From: Brachionus sp. 'Tiscar'
Taxonomy: Eukaryota; Rotifera; Eurotatoria; Ploima; Brachionidae
NCBI GenBank assembly: GCA_006352455.1
Contig: VANL01000009.1
Coordinates: 62,001 to 126,000 of the forward strand
DNA length: 64,000 bases
Direction of reading: 5' to 3'
In this document: positions 24,955 to 33,786 of the stretch, in pieces
Numbering within the stretch: position 1 is the stretch's first letter
Layout: the number at the start of each line of letters is the position of its first letter
The notes under the pieces: generated by a model
What the model was told of the DNA's origin: nothing
Databases searched by the model: none
Seen by the model: only the letters and a program-made list of their open reading frames with translations
Translations under genes and position numbers: made by a program

Positions 24955-25284
24955 TTTGTAGAACTCACAGTTAGCGATTGGAACAAAAATAGTAAATCAC
25001 AACTATATTGTTCACTTGTTAGACCTCATTTAGAATATGCCATTAGCTCATGGTGTTCTTATTTAGAAAAAGATATAAATGAGATCGAAAAAATGCAGCG
25101 TAGGGCGATGTGGTTAATACCTGCACAACAGCTATCTAGACTGGCATTACTAAGTAAAAAAAAAAGAAGACTAGGAGGAGATCTAATACAAATGTTTAAA
25201 CTAGTCACCAAATATAGAAAAATTTTAAAAATCCAGTTAATAAAATCGATTAATAAATCCAATTTTAAATTATTTCTTATTTAG
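24955..25284 (+). pseudogene. Non-LTR retrotransposon reverse-transcriptase C-terminal relic
   Basis: The translation contains the C-terminal thumb-region pattern of CR1/Jockey-like LINE reverse transcriptases: YCSLVRPHLEYAISSW, then a ...YLEKDINEIEKMQRRA block, LIP, and KRRLGGDLIQMFK. The usual 25-30 residues between LIP and RR are largely missing, the polymerase active site is not present, and the frame ends soon after. This is therefore a 5'-truncated, internally deleted copy. A possible tail CTCAATAGATAAATATAAA occurs at about 25467-25485. Confidence 0.75.
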
Positions 25285-26055
25285 TATTTTTTTTTTATTT
25301 CAAAACTTTTAAGAAATTTATATAGGAAAATATTTTAGAAATAATAAAGAAATTAAAATGATAATTTTAAATCGAATCTATTAATCAATTTAATTAAACG
25401 GTTTTTTTTCTTTTCTTTAAAGCGCTGGTAAGGCTCACTTAAAGCGACGTTCTTTAACCGTTTTTCTCAATAGATAAATATAAATTTTGAAATGGTAGTA
25501 AGCCGATATTTAAATATAAAAATTTTACAAATAAATTTTTTCTTCCAATACTTAACTGCCAACATTGTCTCTAAGGTGACCAATTTTTAATCGAATTTTT
25601 GATACTTTTGACAAAATATCTCAATAGAAGTGGATATTTTAATGCTTCTATTTTTTTTTTAAATATTGTTTTTTAAATATTGTTAATAATTTTATAAATT
25701 TTATGATTTTGAATTTAAAATTTAGTTCTAAATTAAATATATTGCTAAACAAATTTAATTTTTTTTATTTTAAATTTGCTAGTTTAAAATTAAACGATAT
25801 GTGATAAAAGTCAATATTTAAACTCCTCGGCAAATAATTTTATTGATTCTTTTTTTTTTAAATTTTTTCCTTAAATATCAATATAGACTCATTGCTTAAA
25901 ACATATTTTTGGAGAATACAGTATGTCAAACCACTAAAACAACTTAATAAGATAATAAAAAAATGAAAATCAACTTAAAAGTGTTAAAAAATTAAAAAAA
26001 AAAAAATTTTATTCATGATTCTTACTGATCAACATTTGATATGCACCAAAAATTT

Positions 26056-26422
26056 ATGCCAATCAGGGTCGGCGCAACGGTAGGGCAAGGTATGGCAATG
26101 CCCCAAAGAGCAAAAATTTAAAAATTACTTAAGGTCTACGATGTCCCAAGATCGCTTGTGTAATTTATCTTTAATTCGTTTAAATAAAGACTTAGAAATT
26201 GATATTAATTCGATAATCGATGAATTTGCTAATATGAAAAATAGAAAATTAGATCTTTTGTTTGATTAAATGTTTGTTTTTTTTATTTTTTTGTATTTTC
26301 TTTTAAATTTTATATATTAAAATATCACCGGTAATTTGTAAATAAATATTTTGTAAATAAAAAAAATTTTAAATTTTTTGCCCTAAAGACGGTTTTGGGC
26401 TGGCGCCGGCCCTGATGCCAAT
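26056..26422 (+). mobile_element. Internally deleted hAT-superfamily DNA transposon with 8-bp TSD
   Basis: The element at 26064-26414 (351 bp) begins CAGGGTCGGCGC and ends GCGCCGGCCCTG, which are inverted copies with one mismatch over 12 bp. It is bounded by an exact 8-bp direct repeat ATGCCAAT (26056-26063 and 26415-26422). Terminal CAGGG and 8-bp target duplications are hallmarks of hAT. A 42-codon frame at 26141-26269 reads MSQDRLCNLSLIRLNKDLEI then IDEFANMKNRK, matching the end of the hAT C-terminal dimerisation domain. The copy therefore kept the last part of the transposase and lost the rest. It cannot move without an autonomous partner. Confidence 0.88.
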
Positions 26423-26548
26423 AAACCGAGTTGTTCTTTATAAATTTTAAATTTTTTATACTAAAATTCTATTTTTTCATCTTCTTTAAGTAAATAAAAA
26501 AAGTAGTATTGATAATTGAATAGTTTTGTAAGATCTTTGTTTAAAAAT

Positions 26549-26771
26549 TTAACACTAGAAAGCCCGGCTGATTTATTACAAAAATTTCAAATTAAAATTT
26601 CAAAAATAATAAATAGAATTTATTTAAAAATTAAAATTTTTTTTAATTTTTAAAATTTTATCTTCTGTTTTTTTTGAATAATTTCTTACAACTTAATATC
26701 TTTTAGATAATATTCAAGTTTAAAATTTTCGAAAAGGAGTCTAAAAAACACCTCGGGCTTTCTAGTGTTAA
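26549..26771. mobile_element. piggyBac-like non-autonomous element with TTAA target duplication
   Basis: The terminal inverted repeat CACTAGAAAGCCCG is perfect over 14 bp (26553-26566 and its complement at 26754-26767). It is flanked on both sides by TTAA (26549-26552 and 26768-26771). TTAA duplication and a CNCTAGAAAG start are features of piggyBac ends. The 215-bp interior is AT-rich and has no coding capacity, so this is a MITE-type copy. Confidence 0.75.
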
Positions 26772-26834
26772 AAAATTTTACTTAATTATTTGTAATATCT
26801 TCATAAAATATAAGTGTATTAAATGTGAAAAAAA

Positions 26835-26906
26835 GGCACCGCCGGGAATCGAACCCGGGATCTCCTGTTTACTAGACAGGCGCTTTAGCCACTAAGCCAC
26901 GGCGCC
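26835..26906 (-). tRNA. tRNA-Thr (anticodon AGT)
   Basis: A 72-nt cloverleaf read on the minus strand. The acceptor GGCGCCG pairs with CGGTGCC (one G-T). The D arm is GCTTAGTGGCTAAAGC. The anticodon stem-loop is CCTGT-CTAGTAA-ACAGG with AGT at positions 34-36, and the T arm is CCGGG-TTCGATT-CCCGG. A- and B-box promoter sequences are intact, there is no intron, and a T-run follows the gene on the minus strand (the A-run just before 26835 on plus). Confidence 0.96.
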
Positions 26907-27333
26907 TCTTCCATCTTTAAACAAAATAATAATTAATTTAGTTAGGTTTTTATTTTATGCAAATCTACTGTCATTGCATACTCAGTGATAAATTATAATT
27001 TTTTAGTAATTTTTATGAAATTTAAAAAAGTTTTAATTAGAATCTAAATACATTCTTTTAAACTATCTAGAGCATTTATAAAAGGAATGCTCTTCTATTT
27101 AAAGAAGAAAAAAATTCAAAATAAATATTTTTATAAGCGGTTTAATTTAGCCTATCCTTTTTTAATTTAAATTAAGAATTGGCTTAAAAATTTCGGATAA
27201 ATCAACTTGGATACATTTTCAAAATTTTCAAAAAAAAATCAATTCAAATATTTTCTTATTCAAAATTGATAATAAATTAAATTTAGAAAAAACTTCTAAT
27301 TTGGCATAATTTAGATTTAAATAAAAATTCTAA

Positions 27334-28762
27334 ATGAATAAAAGAAATTCAGATCGGTTTTTTCCAAATCCATATATTGATTATGTACCTTCACAAAATG
27401 TGTCTGTACATGATTTGGTCAACAAAGCAAACTGTAAAGAATTAATGGAAGTAGAAACATCTCAATGTTTGCTTAATTTGAAGCCAAAATCGAGCTCAAA
27501 GTATTGCAATGGCAAGGTTTACACAGGAAATCTTGGTCTTATATTCATGTGCTATAAATTATTATCCAATAATGAATTTGAACATAACAATCATCAGTTA
27601 AAACATTATGTCAAAAGTTGTATAGCTGCTAATGAGGAATATGTAGAAATGAACCCGTATTCTGGTTCAAAAGACATTGCTTTTTTAAGCGGTAAAGGTG
27701 GACTTTATATTATGGGATTTATTGCTTCCAAAATTCTTGGAGAAGAGAACCATGCTCATCGATACGCGCAGCATTACGCAAACTTGGCTAGAATTTGTGA
27801 ACCAGTAGACTTTTTACCAAATGGCTCAGACGAGTTGTTCGTCGGAAGAGCAGGATATCTTTGGTATTAGAAAATTAACAAAAAAAAAAAGTGTTATCTT
27901 TTAATTTTTATAATCAAAGTGGTCTTCTTCTAATTAAAAAATACTTTAATACAGAGGTAATTTTTATCTGTTCTCTCTTCATTTTGTGTTAGAAATATTT
28001 TCTAATAGATTTTGCCAAAATTTGAAATATATCGAATATGTAATTCAATTATAAAATCAGGATGTTTGTATTCAAGCAAAGTTAATTCACCTAGCCCTTT
28101 AATGTACGCTTATCATGACACAGAATACCTAGGTAAATGAATAAACGTTATCGATTTATCTAACATCTTCTATAGGTGCAGCCCATGGTTTATCTGGGAT
28201 TTTGCAAATTTTGCTTAGCTATCCAGAGTATTTGGCAGATCATCCGGAAGCTGACCTTTATGTAAAACGATCAGTTGATTTTGTACTTTCATTGCAGAAG
28301 CAAAATGGAAATTTTCCCACAGCAATGGATGAGATAAGTCACATAAAGCCTAGACATGACAGTCAAGAGAGAATTCACTGGTGTCATGGAGCTGGTGGAG
28401 TTATTTTTTTAATGGCAAAGGCTTTTTTACATTACAAAGATCAGAAATATTTAAATTCTTGTGTTAAATGCGGAGAGCTTATATGGAATTTCGGATTACT
28501 AAGAAAAGGTCCGGGAATATGTCATGGTGTGGCTGGTAATGGTTACGCATTTCTAATTTTATATCGTTTAACCAAAGAGCCAAAATATTTGTACAGAGCA
28601 AATAAATTTGCAGAATTTTTGAGCACTAATCAATTTAAAGATGAGGCTCGGACGCCTGATTCACCTTTTAGTCTGTTTGAAGGTTTAGCAGGCACTGTTT
28701 GTTTTTTAAGCGACTTGCTTAATCCAGAAATTGCTGAATATCCACTTATACCAATATTCTAA
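27334..28762 (+). CDS. LANCL3: LanC-like protein 3, 4 exons
   Basis: A eukaryotic LanC-like protein with the zinc-binding alpha/alpha barrel of lanthionine cyclases. Paralogues LANCL1/2 add glutathione to dehydroamino acids, and the role of LANCL3 is less clear. Phased exons are 27334-27863, 27920-27956, 28009-28132 and 28176-28762, or 425 aa. Zinc-ligand motifs HWCHGAGG (about residue 298) and GICHG (about 345) are intact. Blocks that favour LANCL3 over LANCL1/2 are NGSDELFVGRAGYL, LGAAHGLSGILQ, CGELIWNFGLLRKGPGICHG and GTVCFLSDLLNPEIAEYPL. The exon at 27920 is only 37 nt. It converges with the F-box/WD gene, with 31 bp between the stop codons. Confidence 0.93.
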
Positions 28763-28780
28763 TTAAATATTCTCTTTATA

Positions 28781-28786
28781 AATAAA
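28781..28786 (+). terminator. Candidate poly(A) signal for LANCL3
   Basis: AATAAA 19 nt after the LANCL3 stop. Cleavage downstream would place the transcript end inside the 3' part of the opposing F-box/WD gene. Position is the only evidence. Confidence 0.4.
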
Positions 28787-28793
28787 ATTTTAT

Positions 28794-31700
28794 TCAAATA
28801 AAATTTAATTGTTTTAATGATTTGTCTGACGACGATGTTATTATCTTGTACTCATCGACATAAACAAAATTTACAGGCTTAGAGTGATGTATATCAAAAG
28901 TGTGCACACTTTTTGATCTTTTAAAGAAAAATAAAAAATCTTTCAAATTTTGAAATAAAAATTTTTTTTTTCCTCTTACTCGTTTGCATTCCAAATTTTG
29001 ATCAAACCATCTCTGCCTCCTGAAACAAGCAAAAAATTATTTTTTTCCCAATTTGTTGCCAAAATTTGTATGCTTTCAATTTTTTTAAAATGCTCTCTAT
29101 ACTCTCTTATTAATTCCAAGTTGTACGAAAATCCAATTTTCCAGATGGTTATTTTTTGCCTACAAGCACAAGCTATGTAATTCTTTTTGATCGAAATAGA
29201 TGATACAGCATCGAATTGATCAATTTGCATACTTTTCAAGCATTCTCCTGTGTATAAATTCCAAATTTTAATAAACTAATGTATACAAAAAATAAAAAAT
29301 TAACAACTAATTTTATTTGAACTACAACCTTGTCTGAAGAACCGGTTACAACTAAATCATCTTTAGCATCCACGCAAAAAATGGCTCCTTTATGAGCCAC
29401 AAGTCTATTGACTATATCACAGTCATTTAAATTCCACACAATTGCCTATCGAGAATATACATGCTAAGTTATTTTTTTATTTCTTTAAATTATATAGCTT
29501 ACAGTTCTATCTTGTGATGCTGAGACTAAAAAATAGTCGCATTTTACAATTGACCATACAGGGCCGGTATGAGAATCAAGTGTTCTAGAGCAAAGTCCTT
29601 CTTTAAGATTCCAGATTTTTATTGTAGTATCATAAGAGCCACTACAGAGAAGATATTTGGTGATAAATTTTAGACACCAAATTCCCCGACTATGACCAAC
29701 TAGTGTTTGCTTTAATCTAGCCTCATGCAAGTTCCAAATTTTAATCGTAGAATCTTTGCTTCCACTGGCCATTTGATTTCCTTCCACAGCCACTGATAAA
29801 ACCCTTTAGCAAAATTAAAAATTTTTATATATTGAATTCAGGCTCAAACTTAGAATATTTTATTGATAAAATTTTTAAGATTAAATAAATTTTATTATTT
29901 AGAATTTAATTTTGTTGATGCAGAGATTTTTTTCTCATTATATCAGATTTTAGACTAGATAAATCGACACTATTAAGTCGACTAGCTCGCCTAATTTGAT
30001 CAGCATCTGCCAATTCCATAATACTATATCTTTTTTTATTATCCAAGCTAATATAACTTGGATCAATCAAGTCACCAAAAGACTTATTTTCGACTATTTG
30101 ACATTTTTGAGCTGCTGCTTGCATCTTGGGATCTTCTGGCTGTCGCATTAATTCATCAAATTGGGCTTTCGTTTTTGATTTTTTCAAGTCAATTTTAGGT
30201 AAATCAGTTTCAGCTTGTTTTTTTTTCCTCTGATTGTACAACTCTTTTATATTTTGACCAATGGCTATACACGCCAGGAGAACCGCAGCTACAGCTACCA
30301 ACAAAGGCGATAAAAGACCAGTGGCACTTCGATGACCGCCTATATGCGGTGCCTCACCAGCAGTTACATCGATACACATATCACTTGTACTAATTGGCGG
30401 ATATTCCGGAGCACTTAATGAAAACAGCGTCACGCAAACAACATACTGAGCGTCTAGAAATTTATTCAATATCAGCTCGTTAGTCTCATTTTTGTGTATT
30501 TTCATCTTATTAGTTGTATACTCCTCGTGGCCATGGTATCGTATTCGAACAATATATCTGTCATAAGGTCCCTTCTCGGTATAGTCGACCCCGATCAGAA
30601 TTTTTTTCACGGCAAACTCTTTGGCAAACAGATGAAAGCTTTTTGGCTTGTAAGAGTACATATGAAGCTGCAGCTGATACGACGGAGGTCTGGCAGAATG
30701 GTCACCCGGATGGGATGGAAAGCTCTCTGAGTTCTCTTTGACATAACCTGATTCAGTACTTTCTTCATTCTCCACTTGAACTTGATTTACGCTCAACGAT
30801 TTATTCTCCAATTTATCAGATGCATCCCTAATTGACCTGCTCAAAAGCACTACAGAACCATTAGATCTCAAATGAACTCCAGTTTTTTTAATATCATTTT
30901 CTAATGAAACTGATGGATAACATTTTATTTTTTCAATTGAAATTAAAATAAATAATATAAAACAAAAATTCATGATAAAAAAAATTAAAAAATATATTTT
31001 GGTTGCTCAGTTTTTTTTTGTTGTAATATAATTTTCCTTTTAATTATTTAATAAAAACGCATAAGCCCAATTTTTTTCTCAATTGAAGCGTCGATTTGAC
31101 ATTCGCTAAATGCTAAGAACATGCAAAGCTTCTAAAATTTAACCAAAATTTTTTTTCCAAGGTAAAAACTAGATTTTTTATGAGGATGTACTTTCAAATG
31201 CTAATTAGAAGCAAAAAAATTTTTTTTCACTTAAACCAAATTCAAGCCATTAAAATTAACTTAAAAAGAATTAGATACCCAAGAATTGTCAATATTTAAA
31301 GGACTAAATTATTTTCAAATATTGTCTGAGTAGTTTAAGTTTGAGTATAATACTTTACAAATATAAATGCTTACTCGTTTAGATGACCTTTGTATGTGGT
31401 CAATTTATAGTTACCACAATTCCAGTGTTTTCTTAACAGTTTAATACTTTTGAAAATTTTTTTCCAATCGGTTATTCGATCTTCTTTAACTAGGCTGGAT
31501 AAATCTAAACGTCTGAGTAAATATTTAAAAATAATTTCAAATTAAAAATAGATTACCCTTTATTTGACGCAAACATTTCGGCTTCCATAAAATATCCGAT
31601 TTGCAAAGCTTGTTCCATTTTTTTGACACCAGGGCTGCTTTTAGCAAGTCGTTTATTGTTAAATAGTCCAGAATTTTCAAAGAAACATTTTGCGGCAAAA

Positions 31701-32940
31701 GACTGATAAAATCTCGATATTTTTTAGCCTTTTTTTTTAAATTATAAAGAAAAAAGCTCTAAAAAATAACTAAATTTTTACATGAATTAGAGTGAGAAGA
31801 AAATATTGGAACCTTGAATCCAATTTAATAACCATATGACTTAAAAAAGAAGTTTTTTCATAATCTTTAAAAAATTTATTAAACAAGTCTTATAATTATT
31901 AAAAAAAAATCACCATTTAACTCGTTTCCATATGATTTAATTAGATTTTTTATTTCATTTTCGGTCAGCTCAATCAAATCCTTGAGTCAAAATAATAATT
32001 AGATATTAAAATTTGAATTATTTTTTAACCTTTTTCGAAAATGTTAATTCATTTTAAATTTTTTTTTCCTAGACACGTTTTAAAATTTGATATGAGATTA
32101 AATTTTTTTCCTAATTATTACCTTGTTGAAAAAACTAGACTCATCGTGTTTTTTGCTGTTGATTATGGTCGGAAATTTAACTAATCTTAAAATAATCACA
32201 ATTTAATTTAGAAAATATTTGTATTCAAAAATTTACTCTGGAGAAAATTTAAAAACCAATCCTTTTTTATCAATTTCTAGATCATTGGAAATTTTCGGAA
32301 AACGAGACTTGACCAAAATTGATTTTTTTTCCAATTGATTCAGACCACATATTTTATCTCTAATTTTATTATATTTTTATTTTTGAAAAATTTTTATTTT
32401 TATTGAAGTACTTGTCTTGGTAATCATTGTTAATCAACCAAGCATCTTTTTCTTGTGAAATATAAGCACTGGCATATCTTCTCTTTTTTTTCTAAAACAA
32501 ATTTAAAAAAATGCGGACAAAAAAAAATTTTGATACCGATTTTCTTGTATATGGAGTACTGAGCTTTACAAAGTTGAAACCTGGATGGTTAGATTGTCCA
32601 TTGTAGTAGAAATCTCGGTGTGATACTGGCTGTAGAATTGTCCATAAAAATTCTATTTGACTTAGACCCGAATTGTTAACTATTTTTTCTAAAATTTTTT
32701 CAGTCTAATAAAAAAAAATCCGTTAAGAAAAAAGAAAAATTTTAAATCTTGATTTTACTTTTTTAAATTCAATACTGGCAAAATAATCGATCAACATGTC
32801 TAATAAATCTCTTATTGATTCACTTAATTTAATAAATTAATTTAATTTAAATATAGATCAGTAACTTATTTGTACTCAGAGATTCGATTTATTTGTAAGC
32901 TCAAACTTGAATTGCTGCTTGAAGGCTTGTTGCAAAGCAT
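28794..32940 (-). CDS. F-box/WD40-repeat protein, 14 exons
   Basis: Probable substrate receptor of an SCF ubiquitin ligase. All 14 exons keep frame: 32940-32876, 32822-32759, 32704-32537, 32491-32412, 32359-32237, 32185-32122, 31980-31914, 31864-31782, 31728-31557, 31504-31375, 29803-29503, 29445-29329, 29275-28980, 28917-28794. Total 1854 nt, 617 aa. The N-terminal 238 residues are not recognised and include a TILQPVSHRDFYYNG stretch. An F-box sits at about 244-290 (FISLLPQNVSLKILDYL then WNKLCKSDILWK). Seven WD repeats from about 335 form one propeller, with GSKDSTIKIWNL, GSYDTTIKIWNL, ASQDRTAIVWNL, GSSDKFIKIWNL and GGRDGLIKIWNA visible. Blades 5 and 7 are degenerate. It resembles FBXW7 in plan but not clearly in sequence, so no symbol is given. 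Intron 10 (1571 bp) holds another gene. Confidence 0.9.
29906..30973 (-). CDS. Type I single-pass membrane protein nested in an F-box/WD intron
   Basis: A single-exon frame of 355 aa with an ATG start. Residues 1-18 form a signal peptide (MNFCFILFILISIEKIKC). Residues 19-96 are polar and likely disordered. Residues 98-203 look like one fibronectin-III-type beta sandwich (KKILIGVDY, YIVRIRYHG, FLDAQYVVCVTLFSLS, DMCIDV) with a likely Cys180-Cys200 pair and N-glycosylation sites NGS, NKS and NET. Residues 219-240 form a membrane span (LLSPLLVAVAAVLLACIAIG), followed by a basic stop-transfer (NQRKKK) and a roughly 110-aa cytoplasmic tail with many Ser and Lys. I do not recognise the family. The frame lies wholly between exons 10 and 11 of the F-box/WD gene, on the same strand. 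Confidence 0.8.
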   Translation of the reverse strand: MNFCFILFILISIEKIKCYPSVSLENDIKKTGVHLRSNGSVVLLSRSIRDASDKLENKSLSVNQVQVENEESTESGYVKENSESFPSHPGDHSARPPSYQLQLHMYSYKPKSFHLFAKEFAVKKILIGVDYTEKGPYDRYIVRIRYHGHEEYTTNKMKIHKNETNELILNKFLDAQYVVCVTLFSLSAPEYPPISTSDMCIDVTAGEAPHIGGHRSATGLLSPLLVAVAAVLLACIAIGQNIKELYNQRKKKQAETDLPKIDLKKSKTKAQFDELMRQPEDPKMQAAAQKCQIVENKSFGDLIDPSYISLDNKKRYSIMELADADQIRRASRLNSVDLSSLKSDIMRKKSLHQQN

Positions 32941-33416
32941 ATTGATTTTTAAAAGAATTTTCTTAAAAATACGGAATTGATTTTAAAATGAAATTTTTTT
33001 ATAATTGAAAAATTTGATATATTGTTGACTTTTTTCAATTCAGAAAATTATTAAGTAATATTTTAAAATTCAATTGAATTAAGTTTATTTGCTTTAAATC
33101 AAACTTTAAAAAATAAGAACCTTTATTGAAAATAATAATGGCATGAATTAATTGCGCATGAGGGCTGGCGAATTTAAAAGATTTCTTTTTTTCTTTCAAG
33201 TGCTTTTGAAAGATAAATTTATTTTCTTAAAGCATTTATTTTGGTTGCATAAGAAAAAGCTTTAAAAATTTCAAATACTTTGAATATTTTCTTCCTATGT
33301 CTAAAAGTCAGTAAATTCAAGTTGAATTTTTTTCTCCTGTCCTTTTGTCATTTTATTTTAATAAGAACCAAAAATAATTCCTAATCCAAAGCTGTATAAA
33401 AATAAAAGAAAAAGAA
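32941..33416. other. Intergenic spacer between F-box/WD gene and tRNA-Gln
   Basis: AT-rich with no frame. It should contain the promoter of the minus-strand F-box/WD gene, but no specific element can be named. Confidence 0.4.
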
Positions 33417-33487
33417 GGTTCTATGGTGTAATGGTTATCACTCTGGACTCTGAATCCAGCAATCCGAGTTCGAGTCTCGGTAGAACC
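33417..33487 (+). tRNA. tRNA-Gln (anticodon CTG)
   Basis: A 71-nt cloverleaf. Acceptor GGTTCTA pairs perfectly with TAGAACC. The D-arm region is GTGTAATGGTTATCAC, the anticodon arm CTGGA-CTCTGAA-TCCAG has anticodon CTG, and the T arm is CCGAG-TTCGAGT-CTCGG. A T-run follows within about 5 nt, fitting Pol III termination. No intron. Confidence 0.96.
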
Positions 33488-33786
33488 TTAATTTTTTGTA
33501 AGCTGCAAAATTCTACTTCTTTATAAAACTAAACTAATTAGAAATTACTTTTGAATAAAATTAAAATAAACAAAAACAAAAAACAAAGAGTTATATTTTG
33601 AAAAATATTTATTCAACATTAACAAATAAAACTTAATAAAGTAAAAAATAAAATAATTTTTTCTTTTTAAAATGGTTTTATCAAAGTTTCTCAAATATCT
33701 TAATCTAAAAAAATTAAAATGCTAATCTAAAAAAACAATAAAAAATATACAAAATAAAATAATCTTCATTTTGGATAAAAAAGTTT

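Noticed and set aside
24910..25284. Reading the reverse-transcriptase frame as a functional gene
   Set aside because: It lacks the polymerase active site, carries an internal deletion and is only a C-terminal scrap.
30494..30741. Plus-strand frames opposite the nested membrane-protein gene
   Set aside because: They are antisense to a better frame with signal peptide and membrane span, and they show no motif.
32040..32080. Possible extra exon in the F-box/WD gene (ELTFSKK)
   Set aside because: All three frames hit a stop between the only acceptor and this segment, and skipping it leaves a perfectly phased model.
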